Of a stretch of 64,000 nucleotides of DNA, positions 34,801 through 47,081 are shown in pieces. The position numbers and the translations under genes are program-made. This stretch comes from Heterocephalus glaber (taxonomy: Eukaryota; Chordata; Mammalia; Rodentia; Bathyergidae), in NCBI RefSeq assembly GCF_000247695.1, contig NW_004624795.1, forward strand, positions 2,838,237 to 2,902,236. The letters run 5' to 3'. Each line of letters begins with the position of its first letter. The stretch's first letter is position 1. Under the pieces are notes generated by a model. The model did not search any database and was not told the origin of the DNA. It saw nothing but the letters and a program-made list of their open reading frames with translations.

Positions 34801-35118
34801 AGACGCCTTAAATATTTACAAGATACTATCATTACACAAAACATATATTATGGAAAGGGAGTTATGGATCGGGCGTGGTTGAGAATCCCATCAGGCAGAT
34901 GGAGAAGTGGGGAGAAACTCTGCTCATCCCCTCTCTGGGCCAATACTCGCGTGCTATTTATGCAGTGGCCACAAGAGGGCAGAAGCGCCCCCCACACAGG
35001 AACTCATGGTAGCCTTCCTGTGGACTCCCCAGCCTAGGAAGTAGGGGCCAACACTGCCTTTCTGCACAGTCAGTACAGCCCGGGTCTGGGCCATGGTCTC
35101 TGGTTCTGATTCCACCCT

Positions 35119-35651
35119 GTTATAGTTTGTGTTTAGATGTCCCCCCAGAGCCTCATGTGCTCATAGGTGGAGCTTTTCAGAGGTGGCTGTATCTAGGCTG
35201 TGTGGATGTGGATTAAGGGTGTGTGGTAAATAAAGTAGTCTGCTGATTGGTTTAGCATAGTTCTGGGTAGGGACAATGGGAAGGTCCATCCTCAGTGTGG
35301 GTGGCACCATCTAAAAGGCTTGTAGAATATAAAAGGACAGAAAAGAAGGCACCCTCCCTGCTTCCTGTCTACCCTGCCATGGACTGTTTCCTCCTGCCAT
35401 ACCTTATGGACTGAAACCTCTATACACTGTGAGATACAATAAACCATTCCTTTTTTTTGTACTGTGGATCTAACAACCATTCCTTCTTTTTTTTATTTGT
35501 TTGTTTTTGGTACTGGGGATCAAACTCGGGACCTTGCGCTTGCAAGGCAGGCAGCGGAACCACTGATCTAAATCCCCAGCCCCAACCATTCCTTCTTTAA
35601 CTGTGGATGTTGGGTATTTTGTCTCAGCAACCAAGAAGTAATGAAGACACA
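35119..35651 (+). mobile_element. MaLR-type LTR with an ID-like SINE inside
   Basis: Begins TGTTATAGTTTGTGTTTAGA with AGAGCCTCATGTGCTCATAG. It has the CTGCCATGGACTGTTTCCTC and AATAAACCATTCC parts and ends TCTCAGCAACCAAGAAGTAA. An ID-like SINE at 35,490-35,582 is flanked by a 16-bp duplication. Confidence 0.75.
35490..35582 (-). repeat. ID-like SINE with perfect 16-bp target duplication
   Basis: CAACCATTCCTTCTTT at 35474-35489 and 35583-35598, inside a MaLR LTR. Confidence 0.95.
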
Positions 35652-37094
35652 CCCCATGTTGGTCCCTCAGCACCAGGACCCCTCCCTGGGCACCCAGATC
35701 TTTTTAAAAGGCTGTGCTCACTGCAGCAAGACAGCAGCCACAGCTCCAGGTCTGACATGGAGTCCCTGGAGATGGCAGCAGAGGGCTGTGATTCTCAGGG
35801 TGCCTTTGGGAGACACCTCCCACCCCTAAATACATGCACACCTTTCCTGAAACCCATGCTGAGGAAGCAAGGGAATTTCTGCGATCAGATGCTGCAACAC
35901 CACAGGCTGAGCTAACCAGGTTAACAGGTGACTGAAAGGAGGCAGTAGAAGGATTTGAATTCAGGTTTGACACCAACCTGCAGGCTCGGTACTGTACTCA
36001 CCTCCACTGTATCGTGTTTGTCTCTTCTTCGGTTCCTGTGTTAAACTGCTGGGCCTTGGCAGCAGACGAGGGGATACCCTTCAGAAGGCTGCCCTTCTGA
36101 AGATAAAGCTTGTATCTCTTCAAAAGAGGGCTAAGCCCATGGGCAGTCCAGGAAGGAGGTGCCCTTCCAGCCACCTCACCCTGTTATGTGGAGCATTCAC
36201 AGCACACAAGGCTCATGCTGAGGGTGACTAAGTGTGATAACACTGGAAGGGCAGGTGGGCCAAAGCCAGGGACAAGGAACTGAAGGGCAGGGGCTATGTA
36301 GCAATGCTGTGACATTTATCTGTGCTCACTGGAGTCCGTTCAAGGCTGCTCACACCCCTCCCCTAGGGCCCTGAGCCGGGGACCAGACTAGGACGAAGGC
36401 ACAGGCAGCTCACCAGATGTCCCCAGTGCCAGATCAAGGTCACGAATCCTGGCCAGCAGGTCACCCACCAGCGGGTGTGGTTGCCCAGCAATTTCTCCCC
36501 TGTCCTTTGGCTTGGGCCCAGCCCACCTGGGACCATGCACCTTGACACCCCCCCCCCCAGACAAATACTTCAGGAAGGTGGGTCCTCCTGCCCTGGGTTC
36601 TAGAGATCCCAAGGGCCCTGGGCTGGTGTCCACGATGCCCCCTCCTGCCCATTTTACTCTGTGGACACATGATGGGGCGGCTGCGGGCACTGAGCCAAGG
36701 TCCCCGGGCTCACACGGGAAGACAAAGTGAGAGGAGACCAGGTTGGTCCCATTTCATGGGTGGGAAGACAAGGTACGAACAGGTGAAGGGCCTCGGCCAA
36801 GGCCACACACACAGCAAATCCGGATCACACTTTCAGTCACCATTCAGATTTCCAAGGTTTTTTTTTTCAAGAACATTTTTAAGTTTTAGTTTAAGATTCA
36901 GTTTCACAAACTCAAGAGCTACATGAGATGACCACATTGTGATTGGTTGATGTCCTGAAATCCCCTTTAATGCAAGCTTCACCTTTTACCTTTTACCTTT
37001 TTTTTTTTTGACAATTGGTCATCAAAGTAGCCACACCATGGATATTACAGATTAGCCACATCTAGATTCTGATGATTACAAAACTGTGACGTAA

Positions 37095-37180
37095 GGACCA
37101 GGGATTTAGCTCAGTGGTTCCGGCAACTGCCTCGCAAGTGCAAGGTCCGAAGTTCGATCCTGGGTACCAAAAAAAAAAAA
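37095..37180 (+). repeat. ID-like SINE with near-perfect target duplication
   Basis: AAACTGTGACGTAA on the left and AAACTGTGATGTAA on the right (one difference). Confidence 0.92.
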
Positions 37181-37248
37181 AAACTGTGATGTAATGTGAC
37201 ACATTTCTGTCTTTTGCACTTCCTGTAATTTGATAGTTGAATCTACAG

Positions 37249-37329
37249 CAGGGATGGCGAACCTTTTAGTGCTTTCAATGATAACAAACAGCTGGCTGCG
37301 ACACTTGTGCCATAACCTCGCCATGACCC
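37249..37329. mobile_element. Short non-autonomous hAT element with 8-bp target duplication
   Basis: Starts CAGGGATGGCGAACCTTTTA and ends near TTGTGCCATAACCTCGCCAT, so the ends are imperfect inverted repeats built on ATGGCGA. The flanks ATCTACAG (37241-37248) and ATCTAGAG (37330-37337) agree at 7 of 8 positions and fit the TCTA-centred target preference of vertebrate hAT (Charlie/Buster-type) elements. At 81 bp it has no coding capacity. Confidence 0.65.
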
Positions 37330-38602
37330 ATCTAGAGGCCTGATCAGATAACTGGGGGCTCTGAGTACCTCGCAGAACATGCATTCTGCCCAGGAGGCCA
37401 TGATGTCTAGTGGCTTCCAAGTGTCACACCAGCAGCCGTTGATGCTCAGCACCCAGGCCAGCTGGAAGTCCCTGGGTGGTCATCTTCCCCACCATTCCGT
37501 CTGCATCGATTAGCTGGACCCCTTCTGTGGAGAGAAATCTCCCTGAAACTACCATTGGGTTACCCAGGGCACCGTGCCATCAGTACCAGCAGGATTCTGG
37601 GCACGCGGAGTTATCCCCGCTTCCATGAGGTCAGAGGGGGAAGGGGACTGTCGCCCACAGAACTCTCTGGTGTGTAGGGCCGGCCAGTCCTCAGGCAGTG
37701 TCCCCTGGGCAGTGGAGCCAGGCCTGAGGCCCCAGCCCTGAGGGACTCCCTGGCCTGTTGAATGTGCTGCTGCTCCAGCCCTCACAGACTCTGACACGGG
37801 GCATCACAACATGGCCCAACCAGGGCGGCACTGATGGGCCCCCATCTCCCCAAAGACTCCGCACCCATCCTTGCTGCAGGCCCGGGAGCGACATCTGTCA
37901 CTGAGCTGCTGCGACACAGAGGGAAGGGTTTCTGTCTTCCTGGGCTCTGTGGGCTTGTGACCAGTGATTCCTACGGGCCCCCACTGCATGCTGTCTGCCT
38001 CTGCCGCACCTTCTCCCTGGCTTTTCAATACCAAGCTTCCTAGTCTTCCTCTCTGGACTGAGCCCCTTGTAGCAGGGACTTCGCACGCACCATGCTTCCC
38101 CAGCACCTCGCTGGGCTTGGACACAGCAGGCGCCGAGCACATGTTCAGGGACAGGGACAGGCACCCCTGGGTGTGGGTGGCAGTCAGGACGTTCACAGTG
38201 CTGCCCCTCCTTTCAGTGAGTTCCAAAATGTGTCTGCCCCCAAAGCAGATGCTGCAGGAGGAGGCTGCACCCCCTGCCTCCCCCACCCCAGGGCTCAGTC
38301 CTGCTGTGTGCACTGGGCTGGCCGGTCCTGGCCGCCGTGTACACCTGGCCCCGTGCAGCCTGCTACCTTGTTCGTCCAGCTTCAGCACTTAGCATCCTGC
38401 ACGGGAGGCTCCTCACTGCCGTGGCCTGGGGGACTCAGCAGCGTCCCGCTGTCCAGGTGAACCCCACATTGTGCATCCACTCACCCCGATGGACAGGTGA
38501 GCTGCTGCCACCTCGGGGCTCCCGTGAAGAGCGCTGCTGTGAACTTGTGTGAACGCATGTTTGTGGAGCTCCTTTCTCTCTTTCTCTTTCTTTCTCTCTC
38601 TC

Positions 38603-38812
38603 CCCCTGGTACTGGGAATTGAACCAAAAGGGCCTTCACTCTAAGCTATATCTCCAGTCCTTTTCACTTTTTTTGTTTTTATTTTGAGTCAGGGTCTCAC
38701 TAAATCACGAAGTTACCTGGGCTGGTCTACAACTTGCCATCCTCCTGCTTCAGCCTTCCAGAGTGCCGGAATGACAGGCATGCACCACCACGCCAGGCTG
38801 GCACTGCCAGTT
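38603..38812 (-). repeat. Composite SINE (ID-like plus B1-like), reversed
   Basis: CCTGGTACTGGGAATTGAAC, then GAGTCAGGGTCTCACTAAAT and GGCATGCACCACCACGCCAG. A CT-rich microsatellite (38,573-38,602) precedes it. Confidence 0.88.
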
Positions 38813-38892
38813 TCAGTCTTTTGGGGCACAGCCGTGGGGGAGGTTGCTCTCCCTTCGCCTTCTGCCTCGTCACTGTCACTGTGACCTCCTCC

Positions 38893-38962
38893 AACCTGGC
38901 CTCTTTTTTTGAGGCAGCAACTCGCTAAGTAGCCCAGGCTGGCCTCGAACTCGCTGTCCCTA
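38893..38962 (-). repeat. B1-like SINE fragment
   Basis: TTTTTTTGAGGCAGCAACTC then GCTGGCCTCGAACTCGCTGT. Confidence 0.7.
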
Positions 38963-39439
38963 GGGTGGGCCGGTGGGCCGTTGCTAGGGGCGGGTGGGAG
39001 CGGCCCTGGGAACCGCAGGCCCCCGGGGCGCCACAGTGGTCCCTGCGCTGTTGCCCCCTCAAGTCTTCGACTTTTCTTCCTGGGCTGCGACTGCTCCACA
39101 AGTCCGAGAGCGCGACCAGCTTTCTGGGGCAGGGGCGCAGGTTTCCCAGGACCTGGCGCTGCCGTCAAAGCAGGGACCCGGACCTGCACCCCTGGAATTG
39201 AGTCCAAAAGGGGGAACACAGAAGCATTAATACAGCAGGATAATGAACAAATACAATGAAACCGAGAAGGGGCGCAGACAGGTGAAATGTGACCGGGACT
39301 CCGCCCCCTTGTTTTGCACCCTCGGTGCGGGGGGGGGGGGGGGGCGCCTCCTCCTACACCAAGGGGAGGGTGTCCACGTGAGGAAATGGCCTCAGCGCAG
39401 CTATCTTGTGGTGACCTGGGGCCTCGCATTGTGAGATGC

Positions 39440-39850
39440 CCCAGCTCCCCGACCCCAAACCCGGGCCGAAGGCGGGTTAAGGAATAAGAACGTTGGTCCT
39501 CGGAGGCCCAGGGAGAGGCGGCTCTGCTGTCCGCAAGCGGCCGGTCTGGGCATGGAGCCACGGCCGATCCTGCACACTGCGCAGCTCTGGTGCCGGCCCT
39601 ACTCAGGCGCCCATACTTGGAAGGTCTGGGGGGAGGCCTGCTGGATTTCTCCCTCTCTTCTGTCTTTTGCCTCGGTGGAGATGAACAACGAGAAGGAAGA
39701 CAGCTGCAGCCTGACCCGAAGAGCCACCCGCGGTGACTTCCGGGAGCGGGACCCGGCTTCCGCCGCACAGGGGCCTTCAGAAGACGGCTGACAGCTGCAG
39801 GCAGCACCGGAAGCCCCGGGTGACCGGAAATGAGGGTTTCCTGGAAAAAA
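39440..39850. promoter_or_regulatory. GC-rich stretch with ETS-type sites, no gene
   Basis: Contains ACTTCCGGGAG (39,736), CACCGGAAG (39,806) and GACCGGAAATG (39,822), plus several CpGs and a GGGCCGAAGGCGGG stretch (39,463). No adjacent gene is recognised. Open frames across it include SINE-derived sequence and are not credible. Confidence 0.3.
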
Positions 39851-40217
39851 AAGGAAACCTCCTGGCCAAGATAAGAGTGAATACCACCAGAACTTTCTCT
39901 GATGATCATTTCAGATCCCCAGATAGGGAAAGAGGAGGAGGTTCCCGCGCTCAGTTTGCTAATTTGCTGACAAATGGTGGGGAAGCTTGACAGAGCTTTC
40001 TCACCTCTAAGGAAAAAGGAAAAGAATTTACCAACACTCAAGAATATGGAAAAGAAAAGGGTTATTCAGAGCAGAGTGCACTAGCAAGAGAGACGCCAGC
40101 GAGCCTCCAAGAGAGGAATGGCGCTGTCGGGGTGAGAGGCTGGGGTTCTTATCAGGGAGTGAAGTCGTGGGAAGTGGTCCAGGTTGGCAGACACGGGTAC
40201 CTTAGAATGCATTTTCT

Positions 40218-40388
40218 GCCGAATGTGGCAGTGCACACCTATAATCCCAGCACTCGGGAGGCTGAGGCAGGAGGATTGCCATGAGTTCCAGGCCAGCCTG
40301 GGCCACTTAGTGAGTTCAAGGCCATTCTGAACTACATAGTGAGACCTTGTCTCAAAAACAACAACAATAACAGCAAAACAAAACAGAA
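40218..40388 (+). repeat. B1-like SINE
   Basis: GAATGTGGCAGTGCACACCT, GGCTGAGGCAGGAGGATTGC and TTGTCTCAAAAACAACAACA. Confidence 0.9.
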
Positions 40389-41064
40389 ATGTGTTTCCTG
40401 GGGGCTCCTCTTCCTTGTTAATCTTGCAGGATCGCCTGCACTGTAACTAAAGTTGCAGACTGTCAAGGTCTCCTGCAGGCTTCAGAAAGGCCCTTCAGAC
40501 TTAGCTGAGAATATCTGTATGTTTCAGCCTTTTGGGGAAAGATATAACATGAGGGGAGGACAGGATGGTGCTGTCTTCAGGTGCATTGGTGCGGTAGGTC
40601 CTGACTGCCCAGGACAAGCTAGGCAGACACGTCAAAGAAGTTTGGGGGCTGAGAATTCTAGCGACTTCATCACCACACCAGGTACACACACAGGCAGAAG
40701 CACAGCTCAGGCTCCTCGGAAGAAGGTACCAGGAGTGAGCTGGGCCTGAGGAGGGGAGGAGAGGGACCGCACCTGAGCCCTTCTCAGTCCTCCTGGAACG
40801 CGCAGGCTGCAGTGTGCTTCTTGAGCCACCTTCTATGAACTTCAGGCAAGGCCGTGAACACGGTGTCGAAGAGGGGCCAGACAGGCCAGTGCTCTGGGGA
40901 AGGGCACGCTGGATCCGAACCCAGAACCTTGGCAGAGGGACCTGCTTCTCCAGTGCTCTCCTTCAGCCTCCAGCCCCTGGGCACCAAAGAGCTCTTCCTA
41001 GGAGGTCTGCCCAGGATGCAGGAGCCAAACCTCAGAGGGTCCTGGATTCAGGAGACTGAAGCCT

Positions 41065-41280
41065 GGGATCCAGCTCTGTGAAATCCTGGCTGCTCTACTT
41101 CCCAGCTCCCAGACTTTGAAAAAGTAGCTTAAGCTCCCTCTGCCTCAGTTTTTTTCATCCACAAAACAGGAGTGGCAAGGACTCTTGCTCGGCTCCTGGG
41201 ATGCGATGATGTGCATAAAGTAGCCAGCATGGAGCCTGGCATTTCACAGATGCTCATTACAGACAATTACCATGATGGTT
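41065..41280 (+). repeat. MIR
   Basis: A fairly complete MIR: GGATCCAGCTCTGTGAAATC, AAGCTCCCTCTGCCTCAGTT, CCACAAAACAGG, GCATAAAGTAGCCAGC and CACAGATGCTCATTA. Confidence 0.75.
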
Positions 41281-41699
41281 AGTACTTTGGTGTATTGTAT
41301 GAACCCTTTCCCAGTAAAACAGTGTTGGTTCTCTGAAATGTGATCCAGGGACAGAAAACGAGTGATGCGTGTTGGTGAAGTGTTTGCTTCTTGGAAAGCC
41401 CTTTCACAAGCAGGACAGAAATAGTGTGTCAAGGGGCTCGAGAGCTTGCCAAACAGTGAGTCCCGCTCACCCCAGGGAAGGTTTCATCACAGCTCCCATT
41501 TCAGAGGCGGAAGCAGACCCAAGAGGCCACCTGAGGTCACACGGCACGGGCCCTGGTGAGGAAGACCAGACACGCTCCTAGTTTTAGGGAACTGAAACTC
41601 AGTTTGATACAGTTGCCCAAGTTCATTCACTAAGCAGTGTCAGCCGTGGGCCAGCTTCTGCGCCAGGGCTGAGCCGAGCCTTGTAGCTGGGTAGGCAGT

Positions 41700-43200
41700 G
41701 AGTCTTCCCCGTACCCAGGTTCTGTTTCCTGTACAGAATTGAGCAAGACCCGAAGAAGTGGTAAGAAGGACAAAGATTTATGAAGAGAAAGTACCCTCCA
41801 GAGTGGGAGCAGCCTGAGGAAACGTGAGAGTTTGACCCGGAGCAGCTCCGTCTGCTTTTGGTTTCTAGGTATCAGCTGGGACTTTTCCCTGGTCTTGGGA
41901 CCTGGAATTTCTCCTAAGGGGGACTCTGTCCCATAAATTAAAAGTCTCCACCCTCACTTGGGGAGTGAAAGTTTGTGAATTTAAATGGGGTTAGATGGAA
42001 TCAACATGGCTGGGCTGGACTGCCATACAAAGGATTTTATAACATAACGGCTGTGGGATCCCCCTCACCTACTCGGAGCCAATTTGAGCGCGTGCTCCTT
42101 AGGCTCAGGCTGGAGGTCAAGGAAGTAGGATAAGGGCAGGACTATGTCTTCAGGATGGAGGAGAGATACAGATACAGACATCAAGGCATTTAAACTGCCA
42201 GAAGAACAGACTGATATTAAGGCTTTCAACCCAGGAATTGTTCTACCCATGGTAAAAACAGATATCTGAAGTGATGGTTAAAGGAGATAGCTCGGAATGC
42301 TTACACTCGGTAAGCATATGAGAAATACCCCTCCCTCTTCACTAATTACCAAACAGAAATCTCTCCAGCCTTGTGGCCAAAGAGCGAACACTTGCGTAGC
42401 ATTTATATCTGTTAGAGATCAGAAGACACTAGGTTCTGTGGTGTGAACACTTGATTTTCATCTTTGCCCATGGTGGGTGCGGAGGTGTGAATCTCATTAA
42501 CCCTAATGAAACTAATGAGTGATATTTTTAGCAAACAGGGCTTACAGAAAATGGGTATGAAAAGCTTCACAGGGCACTCAAGATAATCTTTCGAAGTTTG
42601 CAACCTTCTCGGCCCCAAGGAGATGCCCATTTTGGGTTGGTTTTCTTGGGCACTCTTACCATTTGAACTCCTATCAGGAGCAATTCTACATGATTTTGGG
42701 GAAAAATGATTTCATAATTAAATCATGATTATGGCCTAGTTTTCCTGTCTACAGGCCAGCTACAGGATGTCCAGATGTAACTCCGTTTTCACCTCCAGTC
42801 CCACTTAAGACCTCAGTGGTCCCAGGACGCTGTGATGCTCCAGGACAGGACTACACCAGCTGGAGACATCCCGGGAGGAACCAAATCTCCATCTGCATAG
42901 TTCCTCATTGTTCTAGGATCTTCGCTCCACTCTTGGAGTCAATTGCTACTTTTGTTTCTGCTGAGGTTCTGAATAAAGGTGCAGCAAGCTCTTCCGGGTC
43001 TGGGGTCTTTGCCACCCACAGCGGCACGGATCCGGCCAAAACTCAGCTTCTTCTCTAAGTCTCATTTTTTCTACCTTTCCTGTATAATAAACGAATTTGC
43101 CTTGTGCTGTCATGGCTCGCAGGAGACTAGGACTCACTGCAGAGGTTCTAGCAACGTCCCCTTTCCCTGTTCCCTACAAGCTCCCAGTCCTCTAAGAGTT
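41700..43200 (+). other. Possible old LTR retroelement remnant
   Basis: The end at 42.9-43.1 kb (CTGAATAAAGGTGCAGCAAG, GGGTCTGGGGTCTTTGCCAC) resembles the R-U5 part of an LTR, and AATAAA is followed by a GT-rich stretch. No clear TG...CA ends, primer-binding site or coding remnants were found. Confidence 0.25.
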
Positions 43201-43321
43201 CAGAGAAAAACAAACGGGACCCACAATGGAGTAGCCCTTTCGTTATTTGTACTATGAAACACTTTATAAGCTAATTACTTCACATCACCACATGCGTTCT
43301 CATTCATTTAAAAATGCCAAC

Positions 43322-43377
43322 CACACCACCTGCCTCGCAAGCACAAGGTCCCAGTTCAATCCCCAGTACCAAAAAAA
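43322..43377 (+). repeat. 5'-truncated ID-like SINE
   Basis: Only the 3' two thirds remains: ACCTGCCTCGCAAGCACAAG to TTCAATCCCCAGTACC and A tail. Confidence 0.8.
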
Positions 43378-43792
43378 GCAAACAACAAAAAATTTTTAAA
43401 AATAAAAATGCCAACCAATTAAAAAGGTCACAAAAAAGAATATGCTAAACACTGTGCCCATAATGGAGGCACAGAGGGGAGAAGGACAGAGTTCCTGCCC
43501 TCCAAGGACACACAGGCTCCTACAGGACGCAGACGCATGCATGCAGCAAACAGAGTGGGTGACACAGACCTGCAGGGTGTGGGAGCCAGGTGAGCCACGA
43601 AGTAGGGAACTGCACCCATTCTAAAGTAGTCATTTTCCTTCTACTCACTCCCAGTTATTTGTTTAATTAATAAATACTTGAGTTTGCTCAAATACTTGTG
43701 TTGTTCCCAAACATGGTAAGCAATATCTGGTTCATGCTTTCAAGGAGTTTGTGCTTGGAAGGAACAGGATGCAACAACTGTAATCAAAGCCA

Positions 43793-43922
43793 ATGGAGAG
43801 GTACACACCTGTCGTGTTAGCACCTGTGAGGCTGAGACAAGATCATGAGCTCAAGGGCCCCAGGGGGCCATAGCAAGTTCAAGGCTGGCTCCAACTACAC
43901 AGCCAGACTCTTAAGAAAAACC
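43793..43922 (+). repeat. Degraded B1-like SINE
   Basis: GAGAGGTACACACCTGTCGT, GTGAGGCTGAGACAAGATCA and AACTACACAGCCAGACTC. Confidence 0.65.
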
Positions 43923-43999
43923 TATAGTTGTATATTTTATTCAGGAAGATCGTGAAGGCGAGACTCTCAGAAGGGGTAGAGACAGGGCAAGGGGATCCA

Positions 44000-44600
44000 G
44001 AAGGCTGATGCATTCAAAAGCTTTGGCCAACTCCCCATGTAAAAGACAGACAGACAGAAATGAAATGTAATGAAAGCAGAGCAGGCACCTGATAGAAATA
44101 GCTTTTTCCCTTGTACATGTTCGGACTTCAAGCAGTGTTTATAGAGAAAGTTCTATCATTTTGTAGATTTACTGCACATTGTTCCACATTGGCATGCAAT
44201 GTGGAGGCAAATTAAAACTCTCTTAACCTACACCCCAGATCCCTCTCCAAAACTAAGGAAAGAACCAGGCAGAGGAGACTTACAGTCAAAGAAGACACAG
44301 GTAACACTCAGTCCAGCAGTCAACAGCCACTGCTGCTCTTCGGAGACTCAGCCGCTCCCCACAGCTTCCTCGGGCCGAATCTCACCCTTAGCTGTCTGCA
44401 ACAGCCTGGCGACGATGCCATCCCGCTCGGGACCAATCGAGGAGTCACTGCAGCTGGAAAGGAACAAGGTCATCTTCGGATTCAGAAGGCAGCTGATTTT
44501 TCAGACATGTGAGCGCTGAGTAAACAGCACCTCCAGAAATCTGAAGAAACTGGGGTTTCCGGGCAGGTGTCCTGGAACAGGAGAGGGCAGAACTATGCCA
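44000..44600. other. Intergenic DNA without recognised features
   Basis: Contains a short run of ACAGACAGACAG (44,046) and no gene, RNA or clear repeat family. Confidence 0.4.
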
Positions 44601-45193
44601 TCAGTGGTGGACACTGGTGTCGTTCTTTGTTTCTCCTATCTTTTTTTTCCCCCCTGTATCGAATCTTTTTTTTTCCATTACGTTTATTGGTACACTTCAG
44701 GTATACAATACAGTTACATCCCTCATTGGGAATTTGTACCTTTACATGATGTATCTTGGTTCTTATTTTCTCCCCCTTCCCCTGCCCTCCCTTCACCCCC
44801 TCCACCCTCCTCTATTTACAAAGACTTTGTTTCCATTTTTTCCTTTTCTCATATTTATTCCTTTCCCTTCTTTCCTTTCCCCTTCCCCTCCCACTTCCCC
44901 TTCCCCTTTGGGCCTTTTCTTCCTATTTCACATTATCATTTATACATTTTGATCCTTATTTACACTTTCAGTTTCTCACACCAGAGAAACTATTTGGTAT
45001 TTACACGTGTCCTATTTATTTCATTTAAAAGTATGGCCTCAATGTGCATCCACTTAGCTATAAATTTCTCTAGTTTCTCGTTCTTTATGGCTGAGCAGTA
45101 CTCCATTTTATTAAAAAAAAAAACACATATCTTCTTTATCCAGTCTCCTGTTGACGGGCAATTAATTGGGCTGTTTCCAAGCTTTATCAATTA

Positions 45194-45287
45194 CAGCTGG
45201 GGATTTAGCTCAGTGGTTCTGCCACCTGACTCACAAGCACATAGGACCCGAGTTCAATCCCTGGTACCCCCCCAAAAAACATTCTTT
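45194..45287 (+). repeat. ID-like SINE nested in L1
   Basis: CAGCTGGGGATTTAGCTCAG to TCAATCCCTGGTACCCCCC and A run. Confidence 0.9.
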
Positions 45288-45296
45288 CATTTGTTT

Positions 45297-45390
45297 GGGG
45301 CCGGGGATTTAGCTCAGTGGTTCAGCTACCTGCCTTGCAGGTATAAGGTCTCGACTTCAACACCAGGTACCAAAAAAAAAAAAAGAAAGA
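45297..45390 (+). repeat. ID-like SINE nested in L1
   Basis: GGGGCCGGGGATTTAGCTCA to TCAACACCAGGTACC and an A run. Confidence 0.9.
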
Positions 45391-45962
45391 AAATGTGCTA
45401 TTACCAACTGTGCCGCTATAAACATGGGTGCACATGTATCGCTGTGGTATGATTCTTTCAGTTCTTTTGGGAAGATCCCCAGCAGGGGAATAGCTGGGTC
45501 AAGTGGGACCTCTAGTCCTAGTTCTTTGAGGTATCTCCGTACTGATTTCCACAGTGGTGGCACCAGTCTGCACTCCCACCAACAATGGAGAAGGCTTCCT
45601 TTCTCCCCACACCCCCGCCAGCATTTGTTATTGGTTGATTTCTTGATAGCAGCCATTCTTTCTGGGTTAAGGTGGAATCTCAGCGTTGTTTTCATCTGCA
45701 TCTCTCGAATGACCAGTGATGTTGAACATTTTTTCATATGTTTATTTGCTGCTTTTATTTCTTTGTCTGAGAAATGTCTGTTCATTTCAGATTCCCATTT
45801 CTGGATTGGGTCTTTATATTTGGGGGGTCTGATTTTTTAAAATTCTTTATATATTCTAGATAGTGGTCTTTTGTCTGAGAACACCTGATAAAGATTTTTT
45901 GCCACATTGTAGGTTGTCTCTTAGCTCTGTTGGTGGTTTCTCTTGCTAAGCAGAAGCTTTTT

Positions 45963-46053
45963 TGTTTGTTTGTTTTGTTTTGGTACTGGGAATCGAACTC
46001 AGGACCTTGCGGTTGTGAGGCAGGCAGCGGAACCACTGAGCTAAATCCCTGGC
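45963..46053 (-). repeat. ID-like SINE nested in L1, 12-bp target duplication
   Basis: CAGAAGCTTTTT at 45951-45962 and 46054-46065. It splits the ORF2 segment between WDLILLKSF and ARETTNRAKRQPT. Confidence 0.93.
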
Positions 46054-46996
46054 CAGAAGCTTTTTAATAAGATGAGATCCCACTTTTTGATTCTTTGTGC
46101 TAGTTCCCGTGCTACTGAGGTTTTGTTCATAAAGTCTTTTCCTATGCCAATGTCTTCAGGAGTTCTACCTAACTTATCTTCCAGCAAGTCTAGTGTTTCT
46201 GTTTTAATATTTAAATCTTTAATCCACTCCGATTTTACTTTAGTGCATGGTGAAAGATAGGAGTCTAGTTTCAATCCTTGGCAGGTTGAAATCCAGTTTT
46301 TCCAACTGTTCGTCCTATCTTTCAATCCAGTAACACCTGTCTCCCCAGATTCTTGTCCCATGTGATGTAGGATTCTAGCAACAAGCAAACTCTAAGTGGA
46401 CAAAAACAAGGACTTTACCTAACTCATCAGATCAAACATCCCAGGTCTTGGGTTGAAAGAACTGTGCCGGCACACAGTATGCTCCAAAATGCTTGCTGAA
46501 TGAACGACTCCATGAGTAAAAGAAAAAGAAGGCCAGGCCAGGTAGGGCCACTGCACTGTAAAAGCTGAGGTACACTGCACTGATGCGGTGGGCTACTGTG
46601 GAATTCCTGCTGCTAAACCAAGCTGCCCATCAAACTAAAATCCATTCAGCTTGACCTGCATTCAGTTCTCAAAGGACAGAGGCCACAGTGGCAAAGACAG
46701 GGTGTCTTCTTGGGGCCCTTGAAAACTGCTGTCATGGTGGAGCAGGGAGTGTCTCAACCTGGGCTGGATATTCAACACTGAAAAAATGGTTAAATTTAAA
46801 CAAAAATGCCATCACGTGGCCACCCCTTCTGAAGCCAGGTCATTAGAGTTTGGAGCAATTGTGCACCAACAAGTCCCCCAGAGATTACAAATGCTGAGCA
46901 TGGGACCGGGTGTGGGAGGAATATCCCCCGCTTCAGACACCTCACCTCAGCTTCCTGTGTTCATGGAACCCAAAGGACTAAAACTCAGTGATCCAG

Positions 46997-47081
46997 AGCC
47001 AGGGATTTAGCTCAGTGGTTCCGCCGCCTGCCTCGCAACTGCAAGGACCCAAGTTCGATCCCCAGGACCAAAAAACCAAAC
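46997..47081 (+). repeat. ID-like SINE with perfect 16-bp target duplication
   Basis: AAACTCAGTGATCCAG at 46981-46996 and 47082-47097. Confidence 0.95.

Larger units (their letters stand above)
44640..46400 (-). mobile_element. L1 (LINE-1) 3' end with three nested SINEs
   Basis: Minus-strand pieces of the ORF2 C-terminus: KVKSEWIKDLNIKTETLDLL, IGIGKDFMNKT, MNRHFSDKEIKAANKHMKKC, CWRGCGEKGSLLHCWWEC, PLDPAIPLLGIFPKE and MEYCSAIKNEKLEKF. The pyrimidine-rich part at 44.64-44.99 kb is the 3' UTR. The reading frame is broken by ID-like SINEs at about 45,194, 45,297 and 45,963 and by indels. It is a 5'-truncated dead copy. Confidence 0.9.

Noticed and set aside
38713..40041. 442-aa open frame on the minus strand, the longest in the window
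   Set aside because: It reads through reversed SINE sequence (WWCMPVIPALWKAEAG is SINE-derived) and a GC-rich island. No splice, start or domain support.
44595..45452. 285-aa plus-strand open frame rich in Phe/Ser/Pro
   Set aside because: It is the antisense of the purine-rich L1 3' UTR plus SINE sequence.
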